Part shown: positions 1 through 5,616 of the stretch, in pieces
Layout of the letters: every line of letters begins with the position of its first letter
How positions within the stretch are numbered: the first letter of the stretch is position 1
Assembly: GCA_013003465.1 (NCBI GenBank)
Contig: JABDIZ010000217.1
Span: forward strand, 1 to 8,520
Source: Rhodothermaceae bacterium
GTDB lineage: Bacteria; Bacteroidota; Rhodothermia; Rhodothermales; Rubricoccaceae
DNA: 8,520 nt
Reading direction: 5' to 3'
Translations under genes and position numbers: made by a program
Notes under the pieces: generated by a model
What the model was told of the DNA's origin: nothing
The model's database searches: none
The model's input: only the letters and a program-made list of their open reading frames with translations

Positions 1-759
1 GGTGATGAACGAGCCCGTAAACGTCTGGTTGGGTACGCAGACGATCGAGGAATCGTCCTGGCGGATGCGCGTCGTGCGGAAGCCGACCTCCTCCACGGTG
101 CCTGAGACGCCGCCGACCTCCACGTAGTCCTCCACTTGAAAGGGAGCGTCGGTGAAGAGCACGACCGAGCCGAAGAAGTTGGCGACCGAGTCCTGCGCGG
201 CCAGCGCGAGGGCGAGCCCGCCGATGCCCAGCCCGGCCAGCACGCTCAGCACGTTGAAGCCGAGGTTGCTCACGATGAAGACGAAGCCCAGCAGCCCAAT
301 GAAGACCTTGAACGTCTTGCGCAAAAGGGGGACTGCCTGGTCGTCAATGCGCGTCTTAGTCGAGTGGGTGAAGCGCGTGGCGACCGACGCGAGCACATCG
401 ATGATGCGGAAGAAGACCCACACGAGGGCAACCATCAGGGCTGCTTCAAGCCCCTGTGCCACGGCTAAGCGGGTGTCGAAGGGCTCGGTGGGGAGCAGCA
501 GCAGCGCCGCGGCCACGCGCCAGAGCAGCAGCTGGATCACGACAGCGAGCGGCTTGGCCAGCAGACGTGTCGCCTCGTCGTCCCACTGCACTTTGGTCGA
601 ACCGGCCTTGCGACCGAGGAAGGAGAACAGGGCCTGGATCAGTTTGCGGCTGGCAAAGCCGACAAAGATGATCATCAGCGCCGCGACGACGCGCCACGGT
701 GCGATGCCCCACAGCATCGCGCCGTCCAGGAAGTTCAGGCTATCCAGGAATTCGCTCAT
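1..759 (-). CDS. MscS-family mechanosensitive ion channel, N-terminal 253 residues (3' end outside window)
   Basis: This is a small-conductance mechanosensitive channel of the inner membrane, which releases solutes when membrane tension rises. The start is ATG at 759, and the frame stays open to base 1, so the C-terminal part is missing. Hydrophobic segments lie at about residues 19-36, 68-89, 104-122 and 150-168. They are followed by the Gly/Ala-patterned pore helix (about 169-199), whose core LAGLGIGGLALALAAQD and following NFFGS are hallmarks of MscS TM3. The start of the beta domain follows (FQVEDYVEVGG, GTVEEVGFRTTRIR, then VPNQTF at 242-247). With more than three helices before the pore helix it resembles the larger MscS subtypes (YbdG or YnaI style) more than E. 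coli MscS. No Shine-Dalgarno sequence precedes the ATG. A hairpin with a T-rich tail separates it from the upstream gene, so it is probably transcribed separately. Confidence 0.95.
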   Translation of the reverse strand, partial: MSEFLDSLNFLDGAMLWGIAPWRVVAALMIIFVGFASRKLIQALFSFLGRKAGSTKVQWDDEATRLLAKPLAVVIQLLLWRVAAALLLLPTEPFDTRLAVAQGLEAALMVALVWVFFRIIDVLASVATRFTHSTKTRIDDQAVPLLRKTFKVFIGLLGFVFIVSNLGFNVLSVLAGLGIGGLALALAAQDSVANFFGSVVLFTDAPFQVEDYVEVGGVSGTVEEVGFRTTRIRQDDSSIVCVPNQTFTGSFIT

Positions 760-790
760 CGAGGGAGTACAGCTAGGTGCTAGGTGGGCG

Positions 791-817
791 GAGAATACCA
801 ACCCGCCTGAAAACAAA
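791..817 (-). promoter_or_regulatory. Possible promoter for the MscS gene
   Basis: On the minus strand TTTG (814-817) is followed about 19 nt later by TATTCTC (791-797), a spacing like the -33/-7 promoters of Bacteroidota. The -7 part matches TAnnTTTG poorly, so this is a weak call. The -33 candidate lies in the T-rich tail of the preceding terminator. Confidence 0.22.
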
Positions 818-855
818 GCACGTGCGCCCGGCCGGAGGCAAACCAGCCGGGCGCA
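808..855 (-). terminator. Intrinsic terminator after the 502-aa coiled-coil gene
   Basis: A perfect 10-bp GC-rich stem, TGCGCCCGGC (823-832) and GCCGGGCGCA (846-855), encloses a 13-nt loop. Read on the minus strand it is followed by CGTGCTTTGTTTTC (809-822), a T-rich tail with interruptions. It lies about 85 nt past the stop codon at 941. The stem is strong and the tail imperfect, so rho-independent termination in the minus direction is likely but not certain. Confidence 0.7.
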
Positions 856-940
856 AAGCCATAGGACAGGGCGGGTTCAGTTTCTCCATACGGCAAACCG
901 AACCTCAACGGGGCAGGGCTTCTCATCTTGGATGGAGGCG

Positions 941-2449
941 TTAGCGGGCTACGCGGAGGGTGACCTGCGAGCGCAGCGGCACCGGTGCGCCCTCCATCTG
1001 CGAAGGGACAAACATCATCGCACGAACCAGGGTGGTGGCGAACGCCATCAGATCCGGATGCACTGTCTCCGCGACGGCGGTTTCCACCACGCGCCCGGTG
1101 GGGTCGGTGACGAAGAGGACCAGCACGTCGCCCTCGGGGAGGTTCAGGCGCGTCGCATTGGTCAGCCGTGTGCGGATGGCGTCTTCGTTTTGTAGACGGC
1201 GCAGATCGAAACCAGGGAGGCTGATGCCGCGCTGGGGTTCGGTGGATGGCAACGGCGCGGCCGGGATGCCCTGGCCGCCGAGGAGGGCCGACCGAAGCTG
1301 CTCGGCTTCCTGGTGGAGCACATCCCGTTCGCGGACGAGTTGGTCGCGGTCGTCCTGGAGCCGCACATGCGCGTCGCCTAGTGCCCGGAGTTCGTCGGCT
1401 AGGGAATCGAAGCGGGCCTGCAGCGCGACGTTGTCGCGGCGGAGCCCGGCAATGGTCACGGCGTAGTCGTCGCGTTCTTGCTCGGCGATTTCCAGCCGCG
1501 CGCGCAGCCGCGCCGGGTCGGTCGGCAAGGCGGGGCGGGTTGTGCGGGCCCGGTCGGGTCGTGCGGCGAGGTCATCGCGCTCCGCTCCGAGGCGGGTGCG
1601 CTCGCGCCGCAGGCGTTGCACCTCCGCAGCCAGCACGGCGATGTCCGCTTGCAGCGCGGTGGCATCGGTCTGGAGTGTGCTGCGCGAGTTGGCGAGGGCC
1701 GCGACTTCCTCGCTCGCGGCGGTGCGTCCGGCGGAGGCCTGGGCGAGCGCGGCACGACGCGCTTCGGCTTCCTGACGCAACTGATCCCGCTCCGTGGTGG
1801 TCTGCGCGATGGAGGCTTCGAGCATGGTCACGGTCTGGACCAGTTGCTGGCGCTCGTCTTGGAGGGCTTCGTGCTGCATGCCGAGTTCGACGGCACGGCG
1901 GCGGAGGTGCTCCGTTTCCGCCGCGAGCTGCCCGTTGGCTGCGGCCTGAGTGCGTGGGTCTGTCTGCATCCGTCCGGCCTCCGCTTGGGTGGCCCCGCTT
2001 GAGGCCGCCGTTTGCTGAGACGTACGGGGTCGATTGCTGGCGGTGGATACCGAGGAGGTGGGGCCGGTGAGGCGCGCCGGTCCTGCGGTCCGCGAGGCGC
2101 CGCTCGGATCGAGCCGGATGTAGGCGAAGACGGGCTCGTCCGTGCCCAGGAGCGACGTACCAGACTGCAGCCGCACACTGCGTCCGTCGACGGTGAAGGC
2201 GAGGGTTCGCCCCACGAATTGCCCTGCCCGGCGCGCACCCGAAAAGGAGCGGGGGGCGATGAAATAGGTCCCGTGCTCGGGGATTGTGAGTTCGACGTAG
2301 CTGAAGGGCTCCTGATGGAGCGGGGCGCCGTCTACGGTACGAGGGGTGCCGTCCACGAGGAGCGTGGGCGCCGTGAGGTGGAGCGCGGTCTGGGCCGCGG
2401 CGCCGGAAACCAGTGCGAACAGGCAGGCAGCGAAAACGAGGACGCGCAC
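941..2449 (-). CDS. Exported coiled-coil protein with TonB C-terminal-like domain (paralog 3 of 3)
   Basis: This 502-aa protein is of unrecognised specific function. The start is GTG at 2449; an in-frame TAG five codons upstream rules out a longer form. A signal peptide (1-19, probable cut SGAAA|Q) implies export to the periplasm. Residues about 20-117 form the N-terminal domain shared with both neighbours (HGTYFI at 59-64, GAR at 71-73, GQF at 76-78, PVFAYIRLDP at 106-115). A Ser/Thr/Ala/Gln-rich linker (about 118-170) leads to a charged coiled coil (about 171-297). A Pro/Arg hinge (about 298-312) follows, then a second coil (to about 391). Residues about 408-502 begin with ISLPGFDLRRLQN and continue as a TonB C-terminal-like fold (VLVLFVTDPTGRVVETAV, then FVPSQMEGAPVP and a final VTLRVAR). 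The coil would be long enough to cross much of the periplasm. It is not a typical TonB: no proline-rich linker or SxxxH helix is visible. Confidence 0.88.
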   Translation of the reverse strand: MRVLVFAACLFALVSGAAAQTALHLTAPTLLVDGTPRTVDGAPLHQEPFSYVELTIPEHGTYFIAPRSFSGARRAGQFVGRTLAFTVDGRSVRLQSGTSLLGTDEPVFAYIRLDPSGASRTAGPARLTGPTSSVSTASNRPRTSQQTAASSGATQAEAGRMQTDPRTQAAANGQLAAETEHLRRRAVELGMQHEALQDERQQLVQTVTMLEASIAQTTTERDQLRQEAEARRAALAQASAGRTAASEEVAALANSRSTLQTDATALQADIAVLAAEVQRLRRERTRLGAERDDLAARPDRARTTRPALPTDPARLRARLEIAEQERDDYAVTIAGLRRDNVALQARFDSLADELRALGDAHVRLQDDRDQLVRERDVLHQEAEQLRSALLGGQGIPAAPLPSTEPQRGISLPGFDLRRLQNEDAIRTRLTNATRLNLPEGDVLVLFVTDPTGRVVETAVAETVHPDLMAFATTLVRAMMFVPSQMEGAPVPLRSQVTLRVAR

Positions 2450-2632
2450 AGGCGACGTGAGCTAGGGAGCGAGAGCAGGACAGGCGAGCGATGCGGTCAC
2501 AGGACCACGACTCTGCTCAGACGGATTACCCCCGCATTTCGATCCGATTCCGTTCCCCGTGCTGCACCGATCTCGGGCTTCTCGTTAGGCGGTCTTCCTC
2601 ATGGAAGACGCGGCGAGGATGCTCTGCGTGCG
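2450..2632. other. 183-nt gap between the second and third coiled-coil genes
   Basis: No open reading frame on the minus strand here resembles a TonB-like domain, so there is no visible remnant of a lost C-terminus for the middle paralog. The gap holds one perfect short hairpin (2592-2609) near its upstream end. No convincing promoter match is seen for the downstream gene. A TAATCC hexamer occurs on the minus strand near 2525 but has no good partner. Confidence 0.5.
2592..2609 (-). terminator. Short perfect hairpin after the 306-aa gene, possible terminator
   Basis: GTCTTCC (2592-2598) and GGAAGAC (2603-2609) form a 7-bp perfect stem with a 4-nt loop. It lies 23 nt past the stop codon at 2633 of the middle paralog. 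There is no T-run on either side, so it may be a weak terminator, an mRNA 3'-end stabiliser, or chance. Confidence 0.4.
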
Positions 2633-3553
2633 TTACTCTGTCCGGAGCCGATCGCGGGCGGCAATGAGTTGCGCGTGTTCGTTCAGCAGCGTCTGCCGGG
2701 CGTCATCGTAGGCACTCACCTCCTCCCTCAACGCCTGACTGGCTGCCGTGAGGCGGCGGTGCTCCGCCATGAGGTAACCCTGCGCGTCTTCCAACTCGGC
2801 ATGCATCGTGGCGAGCCGTTGGGCGTGGTCCTCCAGTCGCTCCACGTCAGCGGCATAGGCCGCCCGCGATTGCGTCGTACTGCCTCTGACGACTTGGTCG
2901 TAGACCGCGAGGACCCGGTTGTGTTCGACCTCATAGCGTTGCGCCTCGGCCATGTAGGCTGCCCGCATCTGCTCGAACGCAGCGATCTCGCCGAGGAAGG
3001 CCGCATGTTCCACCCGGAACTGGCTGAGGCGGGTGTTGTAGCCCAGGCTGGTCTGGTTGTACTGGCGGAGCGCAGGGGCGAGGCGGTGGGCCGATGCGTC
3101 GAGTTGGGCAGTGTAGACGCTGTCCACCTCAAGTAGGGTCATTCCGAGCGCAGCGTCTTCGAAGTCTCGGTCGCTGCGCTGGCCGTATGGGCTTCGCCGA
3201 ACGTAGGCCGGGATGGCTGCATCAGGATCGAGGGTAGAATCCGTTAGCATCGGAGCGTCGGAGACGACGCGGATCGAGGTCGGTCCGTCCCGGAAGGTGA
3301 GGGTGTTGCCCTGGAACTGTCCCCGTTGCTCGGCGCCGCGGAAGGGGCGGGTGCGGATCACATAGCTTCCCCGTCCTGGAAACGTTAGGACGAGCTGGCG
3401 AAACGGGTTCTGCACGAGGGATTCGTTCATCACCGGCCAGGCGTTCTCAGCGACGACCAGATCTGCGCCTGTGATGTGCAGGGCCGGTTGAGCTCGAAGG
3501 ACGGAGGGCAGAACCAGAAGGACCAGAAGGACGGATAGCAAACGGACAGGCAT
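2633..3553 (-). CDS. Exported coiled-coil protein lacking the TonB-like domain (paralog 2 of 3)
   Basis: This 306-aa protein is of unrecognised function. I chose the ATG at 3553. An in-frame TTG nine bases further upstream would add only three residues before the signal peptide. The signal peptide is about 1-21 (LLSVLLVLLVLPSVLRA|Q). Residues about 22-124 match the N-terminal domain of both neighbours: FPGRGSYVI (58-66), PFRGAEQRGQF (70-80), APML (100-103) and IPAYVRRSP (114-122). A helical region from about 132 to 306 is predicted to be coiled coil, richer in Tyr and His than its paralogs' coils. The protein ends in the coil (ARDRLRTE) with no C-terminal domain. It is either a truncated paralog or a deliberately short partner of the two longer ones. 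No in-frame disruption is visible. Hydrophobic segments beyond the signal peptide are absent, so a soluble or peripheral periplasmic location is expected. Confidence 0.85.
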   Translation of the reverse strand: MPVRLLSVLLVLLVLPSVLRAQPALHITGADLVVAENAWPVMNESLVQNPFRQLVLTFPGRGSYVIRTRPFRGAEQRGQFQGNTLTFRDGPTSIRVVSDAPMLTDSTLDPDAAIPAYVRRSPYGQRSDRDFEDAALGMTLLEVDSVYTAQLDASAHRLAPALRQYNQTSLGYNTRLSQFRVEHAAFLGEIAAFEQMRAAYMAEAQRYEVEHNRVLAVYDQVVRGSTTQSRAAYAADVERLEDHAQRLATMHAELEDAQGYLMAEHRRLTAASQALREEVSAYDDARQTLLNEHAQLIAARDRLRTE

Positions 3554-3596
3554 GACAGTCAACCGTTCTGTTTTGTAGATCTTTAGGATGCGATGA

Positions 3597-3622
3597 GCCC
3601 GCTACGATAGAGCACAGCGGGC
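3597..3622. repeat. 7-bp inverted repeat upstream of the 306-aa gene
   Basis: GCCCGCT (3597-3603) and AGCGGGC (3616-3622) are perfect inverted copies 12 nt apart. They lie about 45 nt before the ATG at 3553. There is no T-run on either side. The spacer contains TATCGTAG on the minus strand, a possible -7 element, so the repeat could be an operator. It could equally be an RNA stem or chance. Confidence 0.4.
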
Positions 3623-3647
3623 ATACATGCAAGCCGTCCCACGTCAA
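3602..3647 (-). promoter_or_regulatory. Possible promoter region for the 306-aa coiled-coil gene
   Basis: Two alternatives are visible on the minus strand. One is TTG (3630-3632) followed 20 nt later by TATCGTAG (3602-3609), in Bacteroidota-like spacing. The other is TTGACG (3642-3647) followed 16 nt later by TATGCC, in sigma-70-like spacing. Neither is a full consensus match, and only mapping of the transcription start would decide. Confidence 0.22.
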
Positions 3648-3664
3648 CCCCGCTATAGGATGCT

Positions 3665-3851
3665 GGGCCGTGTGGACAGTCAGCAGGCCACAGGCATCCG
3701 AGACACTGTTTGCGTCTCGTCAGGGCACATGAGGAGAGCGATGTCGGTGCATCGGACGAGCCTGCCCCGGGCGCCGAGCCGGGGAATGCACCACGGACCG
3801 GGCCGAACGGCAGCCGTGAAGCCCGATCACGAGTGCGTGTCCACACGGCCC
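3665..3851. repeat. 187-bp segment bounded by a perfect 14-bp inverted repeat; possible MITE-like insertion or structured RNA
   Basis: GGGCCGTGTGGACA (3665-3678) is the exact reverse complement of TGTCCACACGGCCC (3838-3851). The segment between them holds a 6-bp stem (3699-3704/3714-3719) and a nested double stem (3746-3792). The right arm lies inside the last codons of the 530-aa gene and the segment supplies its stop codon. No target-site duplication is visible at the ends, and there is no second copy in this window. It could therefore be a small palindromic element or a long-range mRNA fold around the stop codon. Confidence 0.5.
3746..3792 (-). terminator. Nested stem-loop after the 530-aa coiled-coil gene
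   Basis: The outer stem is GGTGCAT (3746-3752) with ATGCACC (3786-3792). Inside it, CCCCGG (3765-3770) pairs with CCGGGG (3779-3784) around an 8-nt loop. The structure lies 35-81 nt past the stop at 3827. There is no T-run, so it may be a terminator working without a U-tract, an attenuator, or part of the larger 3665-3851 element. Confidence 0.4.
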
Positions 3852-5419
3852 CCGGCGCCGAGCCGAGGCTGTGAGCGCGCGAAGCGCACCAAGACGCGGG
3901 CATAGAGCGCCGCGGGCTGTCCATTCATCTCGCGGGGGATAAAGGCCATTCGGCGGACGAGCGCCACCGCGAGCGCATGGAGAGGATCGAGTGCACGCTC
4001 CTGTGGCTCCTCCACGTTCGCTTCCACCACATCGCCCGCCTCGTTGGTCGCGAAGAGCACAATCACATGATGCTCGGTGTCGCTTCCGAGCGCACCGGCT
4101 GGATACTCGGTGCGAGCGAGCAAGGTCTGCACCTCGTCCGAGTTCCGAAGCCGGTCGAGATCGAAACCGGGCAGGGCGATGGTGAGGGTTGAAGGGGCTG
4201 CCGAGGCGGGGGACTGCGCATCCAGCGGGTCCGCAAACTCGCCGCTGGGTGCGGCGTCGGCTGCATGGCGCTCCCGGGCCTGGGCGAGGCGCCCGTCTTC
4301 CAGCCGTCGCTGGTCAGTCAGGGCCACCGTGCGCTCCTGCTCCAGCCGCTGCGTCTCGGCGGCGACGACATCGATCGTCTCTTGGAGTCCGCCGACCTCC
4401 TGCGTGAGCCGTGCCTGGGCGTGCCGGAGGCTGTCCCGCTCTTGGAGCAGGCGGTCGCGCCGGGCCCTGAGCTGCGGCGTCTCGGTTGCAAGGGTGGGCA
4501 CGAGTTCCTCTAGGATTTGGGATTCGTCCTGGAGGCGGCGTTGCTCGGCCGTGAGCCGAGCCCGCTCGGCTGTGAGCCGACGGTACTGGCCTTCGAGGCG
4601 GGAGACGGCCGCATCCAACGCCTCGACTTCCATCCGGGCGGTGGTCAGGCGAGCGGCGCGCTGCTCGCGCTCCGCAGCGAGACGGGCCCGTTCGGCCTCC
4701 GCTTGGCGCACCTCCTCCTCATACGCTTCGATGTCGCGCTGGAGGGCATCCAGTTCAGCGCGGAGGCGGTCGCGGGCGTCGGCGAGCAGGGCTCGTTGCG
4801 AGGTGGCCGTGGCCCGGTCCATCTCGAGTTGAGTGACTTCCTGCGCGAGCCGACGGCGCTCGGCTTCCAGGGCCTCGCCCCCGGGGGTGGTCTGCTCCAG
4901 ACGACGCTGCAACGTTCCGATCTCGGCGTTGAGCGCCGCGGTCTCAGTAGTCGATGCTTCGACTTCATGGGGGCGCGCGGCGAAGGCCTGGGCAGGTAAC
5001 GTGACGGTCTCGTGGGACGGGGCGCTTAGATGGGCCAGACCCGTAGCATGAGTGTCGGCGTTCGGGTCAAAGCGGACGAAGGCGGGGGCGGGCGTCCCCT
5101 GGTCCAGCATCGGCGCCTCGTTGACCAGCCAGATCGTGCGGCCCTCGATGGTGAAGGCGAGCGTTTCCTCGGTGAACTGACCGATTCGCCGGGCGCCCTC
5201 GAACGGCTCGGTCGCAATGAGGTAAGTGCCGTGGCCGGGTACCGCGAGGCGGAGGTGTTCAACGAGCGCCTCCGCCTCGACGGCGTGTTCCACCTCCGTG
5301 GGCATGCGGTCCACGAACAGTGTGGGGGCGGTGAGGCGGAAAGAGGTCTGGGCTCGGATGGGCGTGAGCAGCGCGCCGAGCAGGAGCGCAAACGCGGGGA
5401 GGTAGCGGAGGCAGCGCAT
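3827..5419 (-). CDS. Exported coiled-coil protein with TonB C-terminal-like domain (paralog 1 of 3)
   Basis: This 530-aa protein is of unrecognised specific function. The frame is open upstream to 5572, but I place the start at ATG 5419. A signal peptide follows it directly (1-23, YLPAFALLLGALLTPIRA|Q), whereas the extra 51 residues are low-complexity. Residues about 24-119 are the shared N-terminal domain (HGTYLI 63-68, PFEGARRIGQF 72-82, APML 102-105, PAFVRFDP 112-119). A coiled coil follows at about 159-306, with a hinge containing two prolines (about 307-316) and a second coil to about 385. A linker leads to the C-terminal domain (about 411-515): IALPGFDLDRLRNSDEV, then the TonB-like core VIVLFATNEAGDVVEANV and FIPREMNGQPAALYARV. 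A 15-residue tail (516-530) has no counterpart in the 502-aa paralog; its end is encoded by one arm of the inverted repeat at 3838-3851. A heptad in the coil is duplicated at DNA level (4543-4580). Confidence 0.88.
   Translation of the reverse strand: MRCLRYLPAFALLLGALLTPIRAQTSFRLTAPTLFVDRMPTEVEHAVEAEALVEHLRLAVPGHGTYLIATEPFEGARRIGQFTEETLAFTIEGRTIWLVNEAPMLDQGTPAPAFVRFDPNADTHATGLAHLSAPSHETVTLPAQAFAARPHEVEASTTETAALNAEIGTLQRRLEQTTPGGEALEAERRRLAQEVTQLEMDRATATSQRALLADARDRLRAELDALQRDIEAYEEEVRQAEAERARLAAEREQRAARLTTARMEVEALDAAVSRLEGQYRRLTAERARLTAEQRRLQDESQILEELVPTLATETPQLRARRDRLLQERDSLRHAQARLTQEVGGLQETIDVVAAETQRLEQERTVALTDQRRLEDGRLAQARERHAADAAPSGEFADPLDAQSPASAAPSTLTIALPGFDLDRLRNSDEVQTLLARTEYPAGALGSDTEHHVIVLFATNEAGDVVEANVEEPQERALDPLHALAVALVRRMAFIPREMNGQPAALYARVLVRFARSQPRLGAGGRVDTHS
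4543..4580 (-). repeat. 21-nt tandem repeat encoding a duplicated heptad
   Basis: On the plus strand GCTCGGCCGTGAGCCGA (4543-4559) recurs 21 nt later as GCTCGGCTGTGAGCCGA (4564-4580), with 16 of 17 bases identical. In the protein this gives RLTAERA followed by RLTAEQR (residues 281-294), exactly one coiled-coil heptad apart. It points to growth of the coil by heptad duplication. Confidence 0.7.
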
Positions 5420-5616
5420 CGTCGGAGGGGGAGTAGACGCGGGCGAAGCTGGACGAGGCCGGGTAGTTATTAGCCCACCATCGGGGCATGGAGGCGTTAC
5501 AGGGCGGCCGTTCAAAGAGATCGCCTCCAACTCAAGATCCGTGCCGCCAGCCCGTGAAGGGACAGGGGGCATCTGGCCTTCGCACAGTTAGCCCGTGGCC
5601 TTGGCGCGCAGCACCT
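5420..5616. other. 197-nt gap between the glycosyltransferase gene and the first coiled-coil gene
   Basis: The gap contains an 8-bp inverted repeat (5489-5529) and only weak promoter-like words on the minus strand (GATCTTG at 5533-5539; TAATAA near 5467-5472). No intrinsic terminator with a T-run follows the glycosyltransferase stop, so read-through into the coiled-coil cluster cannot be excluded. Confidence 0.45.
5489..5529. repeat. 8-bp inverted repeat in the leader of the 530-aa coiled-coil gene
   Basis: TGGAGGCG (5489-5496) and CGCCTCCA (5522-5529) are perfect inverted copies around a 25-nt loop, 70-110 nt before the ATG at 5419. It could be a leader RNA stem, an operator or a weak terminator for the gene upstream. 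No T-run follows it in the minus direction. Confidence 0.4.

Larger units (their letters stand above)
3554..3826. other. 273-nt gap between the first and second coiled-coil genes, rich in inverted repeats
   Basis: This is the longest non-coding stretch in the window. It contains one arm of a 14-bp inverted repeat whose other arm is inside the 3' end of the upstream gene. It also holds three smaller stem-loops (3699-3719, 3746-3792 and 3597-3622) and weak promoter-like matches for the downstream gene. Open frames on the plus strand here (for example 3627-3905) have no recognisable protein features and I do not call them. Confidence 0.6.

Noticed and set aside
152..1195. 347-aa open frame on the plus strand
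   Set aside because: It is antisense to the clear MscS gene and to the end of the 502-aa gene. It is low-complexity Ser/Arg/Thr-rich and crosses a terminator hairpin.
2012..3136. 374-aa open frame on the plus strand
   Set aside because: It runs antisense across two coiled-coil genes and the gap between them, has Arg/Gly-rich composition with no domain, and fits a shadow frame of GC-rich coding DNA.
3627..3905. 92-aa plus-strand frame in the gap between coiled-coil genes
   Set aside because: It has no recognisable motif or promoter, and most of it is palindrome-rich non-coding sequence or antisense to the 530-aa gene.
4077..4832. 251-aa Ser/Arg-rich plus-strand frame
   Set aside because: It is a reverse-complement shadow of the heptad-rich coiled coil; its Ser/Arg bias comes from the codons of the real gene.
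5420..5572. 51-residue N-terminal extension of the 530-aa protein
   Set aside because: The extension is low-complexity and would bury the signal peptide; the internal ATG at 5419 directly precedes a typical signal sequence.
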